Part shown: positions 1-5,700 of the stretch, piece after piece
Numbering within the stretch: position 1 is the first letter of the stretch
Layout of the letters: each line of letters opens with the position of its first letter
Origin: Pseudomonadota bacterium
GTDB lineage: Bacteria > Pseudomonadota > Alphaproteobacteria > Kiloniellales > J153
Length of the DNA: 13,568 bases
Reading direction: 5' to 3'
Assembly (NCBI GenBank): GCA_022572105.1
Contig: JACZWN010000081.1
Location: forward strand, 1 to 13,568
Program-made: the position numbers and the translations under genes
Notes under the pieces: model-generated
The model's input: the letters and a program-made list of their open reading frames with translations, nothing else
What the model was told of the DNA's origin: nothing
Databases searched by the model: none

Positions 1-30
1 TTGCAGACCCCACTTTTATGAGTCCACACC

Positions 31-957
31 CTAATCCAACCGCTGCCCGAGGCGGCCGGCCAGATCCTGGATGTACTGCCAGGCGACCCGGCCCGAGCGG
101 CCGCCGCGGGTGATCGACCATTCGTTGGCCTCGGCCCGCAATTCGGCCTGCGGCAGGTCCAGGCCGTAGTGCCGGGCGTAGCCCTCGATCATGGCGAAGT
201 AGGTATCCTGGTCGCAGTTGTGAAAGCCGAGCCACAGCCCGAAGCGGTCCGACAGGCTGACCTTCTCCTCGACCGCCTCGGAGGTATGGATCGCGGTCGA
301 GCGCTCGTTCTCGATCATGTCGCGCGGCATCAGGTGGCGCCGGTTCGAGGTGGCGTAGAACAGCACGTTGTCGGGCCGGCCCTCGATGCCGCCCTCGAGC
401 ACCGCCTTGAGCGACTTGTAGCTGGTGTCGGTGCCGTCGAAGCTGAGGTCGTCGCAGAACAGGATGCAGCGCCGGCCGTCGCCGCGCAGGAGCAGGAGCA
501 GGCGCGGCAGGGAGGGGATGTCCTCGCGGTGGATCTCGACCAGCGCTAGCGGCACGGCGCCGTTGCCCGCCGACTTCACGTTCGCCGACTTCACGTTCGC
601 CGACGTCACGTTCAGGGGCGCGTGCTCGTTGACCCGGGCGTGCACGGCCTTGACCAGCGACGACTTGCCCATGCCGCGCGCGCCCCAGAGCAGGGCGTTG
701 TTGGCCGGCAGGCCGGCGGCGAAGCGGCGCGTGTTCTCGAGCAGGATCTCGCCCTGGCGCGCGATGCCCTTGAGCAGGTCGAAGTCGACGCGGCTGACCT
801 GGGCGACGGCCTCCAGCGTGCCGCTCTCGGCGCGCCAGACGAAGGCCTCGGCGCTGTCCAGCCGGGCCGAGGCCGGCGCCGCCGGCGCCAGGCGCTCGAG
901 CGCGTCGGCCACGCGCCGCAGCAGGGGCTCGAGATCCTTGTTTTCGCGTTCGCTCAT
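31..957 (-). CDS. DUF815-family AAA-type ATPase, 308 aa
   Basis: This is a P-loop ATPase of the DUF815 family, probably cytosolic; its physiological role is not established. A Walker A motif (GARGMGKSS) lies at about residues 92-100, a Walker B-type segment (ILFCDDLSF) at 165-173, a sensor-like YATSNRRHL at about 201-209, and the family hallmark LSDRFGLWLGF at 235-245. About 90 N-terminal residues precede the P-loop, as is usual for this family. The ATG at 957 has only a weak ribosome binding site, but a good promoter lies upstream at 1009-1037. The gene diverges from yajC-secDF. One oddity is a three-unit pentapeptide repeat (VTSAN/VKSAN/VKSAG) at about residues 117-131, encoded by 15-bp tandem DNA repeats between the P-loop and the next strand. 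Family assignment is secure; function is not. Confidence 0.93.
   Translation of the reverse strand: MSERENKDLEPLLRRVADALERLAPAAPASARLDSAEAFVWRAESGTLEAVAQVSRVDFDLLKGIARQGEILLENTRRFAAGLPANNALLWGARGMGKSSLVKAVHARVNEHAPLNVTSANVKSANVKSAGNGAVPLALVEIHREDIPSLPRLLLLLRGDGRRCILFCDDLSFDGTDTSYKSLKAVLEGGIEGRPDNVLFYATSNRRHLMPRDMIENERSTAIHTSEAVEEKVSLSDRFGLWLGFHNCDQDTYFAMIEGYARHYGLDLPQAELRAEANEWSITRGGRSGRVAWQYIQDLAGRLGQRLD
569..613. repeat. 15-bp tandem repeat, three copies, inside the DUF815 gene
   Basis: GCCGACTTCACGTTC occurs twice exactly (569-583 and 584-598). A third copy (599-613) differs at one base, GCCGACGTCACGTTC. On the coding (minus) strand the frame is kept and each unit encodes a V-[TK]-S-A-[NG] pentapeptide. 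Confidence 0.95.
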
Positions 958-1008
958 GGGTCCGTCCGGGCCGGGGACTCCGCAAAAAACGGGATAAAAC
1001 CGGCGCCG

Positions 1009-1037
1009 AGCCTAGCCCTGGCGGCGGGTCTCGTCAA
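1009..1037 (-). promoter_or_regulatory. Predicted sigma-70-type promoter for the DUF815 ATPase gene
   Basis: On the minus strand TTGACG (1037-1032) is followed after exactly 17 bp by TAGGCT (1014-1009). Transcription would begin near 1002 and give a leader of about 45 nt before the ATG at 957. The -35 matches the consensus in 5 of 6 positions. This is a sequence-based prediction only. Confidence 0.5.
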
Positions 1038-1101
1038 TCTGTGCGGGCCGCGGCGGGGCCGCTCCCGACGGGTCCCGCCCGTGACCGCCCCGGCAGCGGC
1101 G

Positions 1102-1129
1102 TTGCAATTCGCGGGCTTGGCGCTATAGT
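1102..1129 (+). promoter_or_regulatory. Predicted promoter for yajC-secD-secF
   Basis: TTGCAA (1102-1107) is separated by 16 bp from TATAGT (1124-1129). The predicted start near 1136 leaves a leader of roughly 57 nt. Its layout, TTGC plus 16 bp plus TATAGT followed by C, is the same as that of the promoter predicted at 5635-5662. Confidence 0.5.
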
Positions 1130-1152
1130 CCGCTCGGCCGCCCCGCCGGGGC

Positions 1153-1182
1153 GCCGTCCACAGAGGTGCCGCCCACAGAGAT
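1153..1182. repeat. 15-bp direct repeat in the yajC leader
   Basis: GCCGTCCACAGAGGT (1153-1167) is followed directly by GCCGCCCACAGAGAT (1168-1182); 13 of 15 positions match. The second copy runs into the yajC ribosome binding site (AAGGA, 1183-1187). Confidence 0.75.
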
Positions 1183-1193
1183 AAGGAATGTCC

Positions 1194-1643
1194 ATGCTGA
1201 TTTCGCCGGCCTACGCGCAAGCCGCCGGAGGCGACGGGGGCTCCGGGATGATCCAGATGCTCCCGCTGGTGTTGATTTTCGTGGTCTTCTACTTCCTGCT
1301 GATCCGCCCGCAGCAGAGGAAGATGAAGGCGCACCGGTCGATGGTCGGGTTGCTCAAGCGCGGCGCCCGGGTGGTGACCGGCGGCGGCCTGATCGGCACC
1401 GTGACCAAGGTGCTCAACGACAACGAGCTCCAGGTCGAGATCGCCGAGGGCGTGCGCGTGAAGGTCATGCGCAACACCATCCAGGAGGTCTTGTCCAGAG
1501 CCGAGCCGGCCGGCAAGGGCGGCGAAGCCAGGAAGAAGGCGGCCAACGACGAGGGCGAGGCGGCGGGGACCGCGCAAAAAGGCGGCGGCTTCGGCCTGTC
1601 CAACCTCCTGGGTCTCGGCGGCGGCAAGAAGTCGGACAGCTAG
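1194..1643 (+). CDS. yajC: Sec translocon accessory subunit YajC
   Basis: YajC is a small single-pass inner-membrane protein that joins SecDF in the complex assisting SecYEG. The 149-residue product has a short N-terminus (MLISPAYAQA), one hydrophobic helix at about residues 19-37, the hallmark RPQQRK just after it (38-43), and a basic, mostly cytoplasmic domain with the conserved VVTGGGLIGTV segment. The C-terminus is glycine-rich (GGGFGLSNLLGLGGG) and ends in lysines and serines. There are two in-frame ATGs, at 1188 and 1194. AAGGA at 1183-1187 abuts the first but lies 6 nt before the second, and MLISPAYAQA is the start I recall for alphaproteobacterial YajC, so I chose 1194. The gene is followed 51 bp later by secD and is probably co-transcribed with it. 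Confidence 0.95.
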   Translation: MLISPAYAQAAGGDGGSGMIQMLPLVLIFVVFYFLLIRPQQRKMKAHRSMVGLLKRGARVVTGGGLIGTVTKVLNDNELQVEIAEGVRVKVMRNTIQEVLSRAEPAGKGGEARKKAANDEGEAAGTAQKGGGFGLSNLLGLGGGKKSDS

Positions 1644-1694
1644 GGCTCACCCCGAGAGATGGCCCTCACGTAGCGTCTCCGACCACGGCAAAGC

Positions 1695-3260
1695 ATGGTT
1701 CACATTCCGAAATGGCAGGTCGTCCTGATCCTCGCCGTGCTGGCGATCGGCGCGGCCTTCGCCGCGCCTAACCTGCTCAAGCGAGAGACCGCCGAGGGCC
1801 TGCCCGGCTGGGTCCCCCATCTGCAGGTGAACCTGGGCCTCGACCTGCAGGGCGGCTCGTATCTGCTGCTCGAGGTCGATCTCGAGTTCGTGGTCCGCGA
1901 GCAGCTCGAGAACCTGGTCGACGGCCTCCGCATCGGCCTGCGCAAGGCGCGCGTCGGCTACACCGACCTGGGGCTCGACGGCAATACGGCCGTCTTCCGC
2001 GTGCGCGACTCCGAGGCCGTCGAGCGGACCCGGCAGATCGTGCGCGACCTGGCCACGGATCTGCTGATCGAGGTTTCCGAGGACGGGGCGTTCCGGATCT
2101 CCTTCGCGCCCCAGGCGCTCGATGAGCGCGGCCGCAACGTGGTCGAGCAGTCGATCGAGATCGTGCGCCGGCGGATCGACGAGACCGGCACCCGCGAGCC
2201 CAGCATCCAGCGCCAGGGCGACCGGCGCATCCTGGTCCAGTTGCCCGGCGTGCGCGATCCCGAGCGGATCAAGAGCCTGCTCGGCAAGACCGCCAAGATG
2301 TCCTTCCGCTTCGTCGACGAGAACGCGATCCCCGGCGAGGGCCGGACCCCGCCCGGGACCGAGATCCTGCCTTCGGACGAGCTCGGCCCCTCGGGCAAAC
2401 CGCGGCTCTACGTGATCAAGAAGCGGGTCATGGTCAGCGGCGAGAACCTGACCGACGCGGCGTCGACCTTCCAGGACGGGCAGCCGGTGGTCAGCTTCAG
2501 ATTCGATACCATCGGCGGCAAGCGCTTCTGCGACGCGACCCGAGGGAACGTCGGCCGCCTGTTCGCGATCGTGCTCGACAACAAGGTAATCAGCGCCCCG
2601 GTGATCAGATCGGCAATCTGCGGCGGCAGCGGCATCATCAGCGGCAGTTTCACGGTCCAGGAAACCCAGGACCTGGCGCTCCTGCTGCGCGCCGGCGCGC
2701 TGCCGGCGCCGCTCACCATCCTCGAGGAGCGCACCGTGGGCCCGGGCCTGGGCGCCGATTCCATCGCCGCCGGCAAGATCGCCAGCCTGCTCGGCATGGT
2801 CTTCGTGATCGCGTTCATGGCCGCGGTCTACGGCCTCTTCGGCGTGATGGCGAACGTCGCGCTGATCGTCAACCTGGTCATAATCCTGGGCGTCCTGTCC
2901 GGCCTGCAGGCGACGCTGACGCTGCCCGGCATCGCCGGCATCGTGCTGACCATCGGCATGGCCGTGGACGCCAATGTGCTCGTCTTCGAGCGCATCCGCG
3001 AGGAGGTGCGCGGCGGCCGGGGCCCGGTCACCGCGATCGACGCGGGCTACCGCCGGGCGTTGACCACGATCATCGATTCGAACGTGACCACGCTGATTGC
3101 CGCGCTGCTGCTGCTGGTGTTCGGCACCGGACCGGTCCGCGGCTTCGCGGTCACGCTGTCCATCGGCATTGTTACCTCCATGTTCACGGCGATCATGCTG
3201 ACCCGCCTGCTGATCGTCGTCTGGCTGCGCCGCAAGCGGCCGCAGGCGCTGGCGATTTAG
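1695..3260 (+). CDS. secD: Protein translocase subunit SecD
   Basis: SecD is an inner-membrane RND-type subunit that, with SecF, uses the proton-motive force to help pull secreted proteins out of SecYEG. The 521-residue product is within the family's usual range. It has an N-terminal membrane helix (about 8-26), then the hallmark GLDLQGG (48-54) opening the first periplasmic domain. The TVGPGLGADSI motif (347-357) lies before the C-terminal helices. Transmembrane segments follow from about 360 to 511, including GMAVDANVLVFERIREE (421-437), whose Asp425 matches the conserved charged residue implicated in proton conduction. The ATG at 1695 has no strong ribosome binding site; only a weak purine stretch (GGCAAAG) precedes it. 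SecF begins 16 bp after the stop, so SecD and SecF are separate proteins here. Confidence 0.97.
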   Translation: MVHIPKWQVVLILAVLAIGAAFAAPNLLKRETAEGLPGWVPHLQVNLGLDLQGGSYLLLEVDLEFVVREQLENLVDGLRIGLRKARVGYTDLGLDGNTAVFRVRDSEAVERTRQIVRDLATDLLIEVSEDGAFRISFAPQALDERGRNVVEQSIEIVRRRIDETGTREPSIQRQGDRRILVQLPGVRDPERIKSLLGKTAKMSFRFVDENAIPGEGRTPPGTEILPSDELGPSGKPRLYVIKKRVMVSGENLTDAASTFQDGQPVVSFRFDTIGGKRFCDATRGNVGRLFAIVLDNKVISAPVIRSAICGGSGIISGSFTVQETQDLALLLRAGALPAPLTILEERTVGPGLGADSIAAGKIASLLGMVFVIAFMAAVYGLFGVMANVALIVNLVIILGVLSGLQATLTLPGIAGIVLTIGMAVDANVLVFERIREEVRGGRGPVTAIDAGYRRALTTIIDSNVTTLIAALLLLVFGTGPVRGFAVTLSIGIVTSMFTAIMLTRLLIVVWLRRKRPQALAI

Positions 3261-3276
3261 CGGCGCAGCAAGGACC

Positions 3277-4239
3277 ATGGCCCTCATCCGCAAGGTCCCG
3301 CTCGCGCCCAAATTCGATTTCATGGGGCGGCGCAGGCCGTTTCTGATCTTCTCGGGTTGTCTCATGCTCGCCTCGTTCCTGATATTCGCCGTGCAGGGCC
3401 TCAACCTGGGCGTCGACTTCCGCGGCGGCATCCTGATCGAGATCCAGACCCGGGAGCCGGCGGACCTGGGCGACCTGCGCCGCCGCCTGGGCGGGCTCGG
3501 CCTGGGCGAGGTGACCCTGCAGGAGTTCGGCAACGAGACCGACGTGCTCATCAACGTGCGGCGCCAGGAAGGCGACGAGAAAGCGCAGATCAAGGCCATC
3601 GAGGCGGTCAAGACCGAGTTGGGCGGTCTCGTGGAAGAGTACCGACGCGTCGAGTTCGTCGGCCCCAAGGTCGGCGACGAGTTGAAGCAAGCCGGCGCGC
3701 TGGCCACGATCCTCGCGCTTGCCGGCATCGGGATCTATATCTGGTTCCGCTTTGAATGGCAGTTCGCGGCCGCCGCCCTGGTGGCGCTCATCCACGACGT
3801 GCTCAGCACCATCGGCTTCTTCGCGCTGACCCAGATCGAGTTCAACCTGGCGACCCTGGCCGCCGTGCTGACCATCGCCGGCTATTCGATCAACGACACG
3901 GTGGTGATCTTCGACCGGGTCCGCGAGACCCTGCGCAAGTACAAGAAGCTGGCCATGTTCGATCTCTTGAACCTGGCCATCAACGCCACCCTGTCGCGCA
4001 CCGTGCTGACCAGCGTGACCACCTTGCTGGCGCTCGGCGCGCTGTTCCTGTTCGGCGGCCAGGTGATCCGCGGCTTCACCGCGGGACTGATTTGGGGCGT
4101 GGTGATCGGCACCTACTCCTCGATCGGACTGGCCGTGCCGCTGCTCAGCTTCGTCAACCTGCGCGGCACGCAGAGCGGGGCGGCGGAGGAAAAGGCGAAG
4201 AAATCGGGCGCCGCCGAAGCGCCCCCGGAGAACGCCTGA
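3277..4239 (+). CDS. secF: Protein translocase subunit SecF
   Basis: SecF is the partner of SecD in the inner-membrane export motor. The 320-residue product has an N-terminal helix (about 21-39), the hallmark GVDFRGG (45-51) at the start of the periplasmic domain, and FVGPKVG (127-133) before the transmembrane bundle. AGYSINDTVVIFDRVRE (201-217) carries the conserved Asp207, and SRTVLTS (240-246) is also typical. The C-terminus is a short Ala/Glu/Lys-rich cytoplasmic tail. AAGGA (3270-3274) precedes the ATG, though only two bases separate them. The stop is 7 bp before the GTG of the Mth938-like gene, which indicates one operon. Confidence 0.97.
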   Translation: MALIRKVPLAPKFDFMGRRRPFLIFSGCLMLASFLIFAVQGLNLGVDFRGGILIEIQTREPADLGDLRRRLGGLGLGEVTLQEFGNETDVLINVRRQEGDEKAQIKAIEAVKTELGGLVEEYRRVEFVGPKVGDELKQAGALATILALAGIGIYIWFRFEWQFAAAALVALIHDVLSTIGFFALTQIEFNLATLAAVLTIAGYSINDTVVIFDRVRETLRKYKKLAMFDLLNLAINATLSRTVLTSVTTLLALGALFLFGGQVIRGFTAGLIWGVVIGTYSSIGLAVPLLSFVNLRGTQSGAAEEKAKKSGAAEAPPENA

Positions 4240-4246
4240 CCTGGAC

Positions 4247-4600
4247 GTGGGCCGCCAACTCATCGAGAGCTATGGCGACGGACGGTTCCGCATCAGCGGC
4301 GCGGTCTACGAGGGCTCGGTCCTGGTGCTGCCGGAGCGCAGCCTGGCCTGGCCGGTCGCGGCGATCGAGGAGATCTCGCTCGACAGCCTGGCGCCGGTCA
4401 CCGCGGCGTCCGCGGTGCTCGAGATCCTGCTGATCGGCTGTGGCCCGCGGCTCGCGCGGGTTCCCGAGGACCTGCGCCAAGCCCTGCGTGCGGCCGGCGT
4501 CGTGGTCGAGCCCATGGATACCGGGGCGGCGTGCCGCACCTACAACCTGCTGATCGCCGAAGACCGCCCGGTCGCCGCGGCGCTCATCGCGGTGGAGTGA
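4247..4600 (+). CDS. Mth938-like domain protein (NDUFAF3/DUF498 family)
   Basis: The 117-residue product is a single Mth938-like domain, the family that includes human NDUFAF3, a mitochondrial complex I assembly factor. Matching features are the start RQLIESYGDGRFRISGAVY, the central LLIGCGPRL (about 61-69), the LRAAGVVVEPMDTGAACRTYN segment (80-100, seen in NDUFAF3 as RQRGIAVEVQDTPNACATFN), and the closing VAAALI. No catalytic residues are known for the family. The start is a GTG 7 bp after the secF stop, so translation is probably coupled to secF; I see no other good start. Saada and colleagues reported conserved neighbourhood of this family with SecDF/YajC in alphaproteobacteria (from memory), which fits here. 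A role in complex I assembly in this bacterium is inference. Confidence 0.9.
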   Translation: MGRQLIESYGDGRFRISGAVYEGSVLVLPERSLAWPVAAIEEISLDSLAPVTAASAVLEILLIGCGPRLARVPEDLRQALRAAGVVVEPMDTGAACRTYNLLIAEDRPVAAALIAVE

Positions 4601-4609
4601 AGCCACCTG

Positions 4610-4773
4610 TCAGTAGAGCGTGTCCTTCAGGCGCTCGGGATAGGCGCGGTCGTAGGCGCCGCTGTCGACCTCGCCCTTGGTGATCTCCTTGCGGATTACG
4701 CCGCGCGCCTGCGCCGCGCCTATCCGCCGCGCGGCGACGGGCGCCCGCTGTTTCCTTTTCGCCGCCTGTTCAT
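4610..4773 (-). pseudogene. Possible small broken minus-strand gene, no usable start
   Basis: The 198 bp between the Mth938-like gene and the terminator hold a minus-strand frame ending at 4610 in protein-like sequence (RKEITKGEVD, then AYPERLKDTLY). In the last 28 codons nearly every third position on the minus strand is G or C, a bias expected of coding DNA in this genome; the plus-strand frame lacks it. No ATG, GTG or TTG begins this frame nearby. An ATG at 4773 opens another frame (MNRRRKGNSGRPSPRGG) that stops after 17 codons, and a single-base shift would join the two into a protein of about 55 residues. It could be a decayed gene, a sequencing error or chance. I do not recognise the family. 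Confidence 0.25.
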
Positions 4774-4799
4774 CGTGGCGTTCCGTTAGGCTGGGTATC

Positions 4800-4830
4800 A
4801 AAAAGGGGCCGCGGCGGGCCCCTTTTTTTT
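4800..4830. terminator. Strong bidirectional intrinsic terminator
   Basis: AAAAAGGGGCC (4800-4810) pairs perfectly with GGCCCCTTTTT (4817-4827) across a 6-nt loop. Eight T residues (4823-4830) follow on the plus strand, and the A run supplies five T residues on the minus strand. It can therefore end transcription from the yajC-secDF group and from the convergent PuuD-like gene, whose stop is 22 bp away. Confidence 0.9.
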
Positions 4831-4851
4831 GCGTCTCGTTGCAGGCTTGTC

Positions 4852-5448
4852 CTAGAACAGGTTCTGCGCCGCGACCATGGCGAACAGCATCGGGATCGAG
4901 AGCAGCGTGTTGGTGCGCGAGAACAGCATCGCCGTGCGCGCGGCCGCGGTCTTCTCCTCGGCGCTCGCCTCGACCATGCCCAGCACCTTCTTCTGGTTCG
5001 GCCAGATCACGAACCAGACGTTGGCCCACATGATCGCACCCAACCACATACCGATGCCGATCATGGCGTGCTTGGGATCGTTGTCCGCGATCCCGATCGC
5101 GATCGCCTCGATGATGTAGCCGTTCATCCCGGCCACGATCAGGCCGGTGATGATGGTCGCCATGGCGGCCCAGCGGAACCAGAACAGGGCGGCCGGGGCG
5201 ATCACCTTGCTGATCGCCGGCTTCTGATCGTCCGGGATCTTCGGCATGCTCGGGATCTGGACGAAGTTGAAGTACCACAGGAGGCCGATCCACATGACCG
5301 CGCTCAGGACATGGAGCCAGCGGAAGAAGAAGACGCCGAAGTCGGCTCCGGTGTAGCCTTGCATGACGTAATAGACGATGAACAGGACCACGGCGAGGAT
5401 GACCCCCGCGACCACGGTCTTCGTCAGGTCGGTAAGGATGGCAGCCAT
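4852..5448 (-). CDS. Integral membrane protein related to the urate hydroxylase PuuD membrane domain
   Basis: The 198-residue product resembles the N-terminal membrane domain of PuuD-type urate hydroxylases (DUF989). Hydrophobic helices lie at about 11-30, 39-60, 87-108, 110-122, 129-149 and 178-194. RWLHVLSAVMWIGLLWYFNF (43-62), FRWAAMATIITGL (91-103), the HAMIGIGMWLGAIMWANVW segment (127-145) with WPNQKK after it, and a C-terminal SRTN-type segment are typical. PuuD itself adds a C-terminal cytochrome c domain; here there is no CxxCH motif and the protein ends after the last helix. His46 and His127 could bind haem, but this is inference, as is any link to urate. The ATG at 5448 has a good ribosome binding site (GGGAAAGG, 8 nt upstream). 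A terminator follows closely and an operator-like palindrome precedes. It is the only minus-strand gene between the two complex I assembly factor homologues. Confidence 0.85.
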   Translation of the reverse strand: MAAILTDLTKTVVAGVILAVVLFIVYYVMQGYTGADFGVFFFRWLHVLSAVMWIGLLWYFNFVQIPSMPKIPDDQKPAISKVIAPAALFWFRWAAMATIITGLIVAGMNGYIIEAIAIGIADNDPKHAMIGIGMWLGAIMWANVWFVIWPNQKKVLGMVEASAEEKTAAARTAMLFSRTNTLLSIPMLFAMVAAQNLF

Positions 5449-5486
5449 TCGTTTGACCTTTCCCTAGATTCCTCTTGCACCAGAAT

Positions 5487-5504
5487 ACCACAAGATATTG
5501 TGGT
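5487..5504. promoter_or_regulatory. Perfect 18-bp palindrome, NrdR-box-like operator
   Basis: ACCACAA-GATA-TTGTGGT forms perfect 7-bp arms. Its inner 16 bp, CCACAAGATATTGTGG (5488-5503), match the NrdR-box consensus as I recall it (acaCwAtATaTwGtGt) at 13 of 16 positions, including the most conserved ones. On the minus strand a -10-like TATTCT (5487-5482) abuts the palindrome, so a bound repressor would block the promoter of the PuuD-like gene. Identity of the regulator is inference. Confidence 0.5.
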
Positions 5505-5534
5505 TTCCACGGCAAATACACCCTAAGTTTTGTA

Positions 5535-5552
5535 CGGCTAAGGGTCTAGCCG
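5535..5552. repeat. Short inverted repeat in the intergenic region
   Basis: CGGCTA (5535-5540) and TAGCCG (5547-5552) are exact reverse complements around a 6-nt AGGGTC spacer. No T run follows, so it is not an intrinsic terminator. It might be a protein-binding site or chance. The rest of the 252-bp gap between the divergent genes shows only the palindrome at 5487 and the promoter at 5635. Confidence 0.4.
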
Positions 5553-5634
5553 CTGCGCCCCCGCCCGCGCTTCGACCGCGTCTGCTGGGAACTTTACGCA
5601 GTGCCGCGGCCTTTGCCAAGCGACCGGCGCTGGT

Positions 5635-5662
5635 TTGCGGGCGGCGTTGGGGCGCCTATAGT
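5635..5662 (+). promoter_or_regulatory. Predicted promoter for the NDUFAF6-like gene
   Basis: TTGCGG (5635-5640) and TATAGT (5657-5662) are 16 bp apart, the same layout as the yajC promoter. Transcription would start near 5669, which excludes the upstream in-frame GTG at 5668 as a start codon and supports the ATG at 5701. Confidence 0.5.
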
Positions 5663-5700
5663 CGGGCGTGCTCGTTCTCGGCCGCCCCCGCGAGTGTTCC

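Noticed and set aside
1647..3728. Very long open frame on the minus strand opposite secD and secF
   Set aside because: It mirrors secD/secF in GC-rich DNA where stops are rare. Its composition is low-complexity (Arg/Asp/Ala/Gln runs), while the plus strand encodes unmistakable SecD and SecF.
4607..4786. Plus-strand frame directly after the Mth938-like gene (ending FRRLFIVAFR)
   Set aside because: It looks hydrophobic and protein-like but has no ATG, GTG or TTG start. Its third positions are less GC-biased than its first, the reverse of real genes here.
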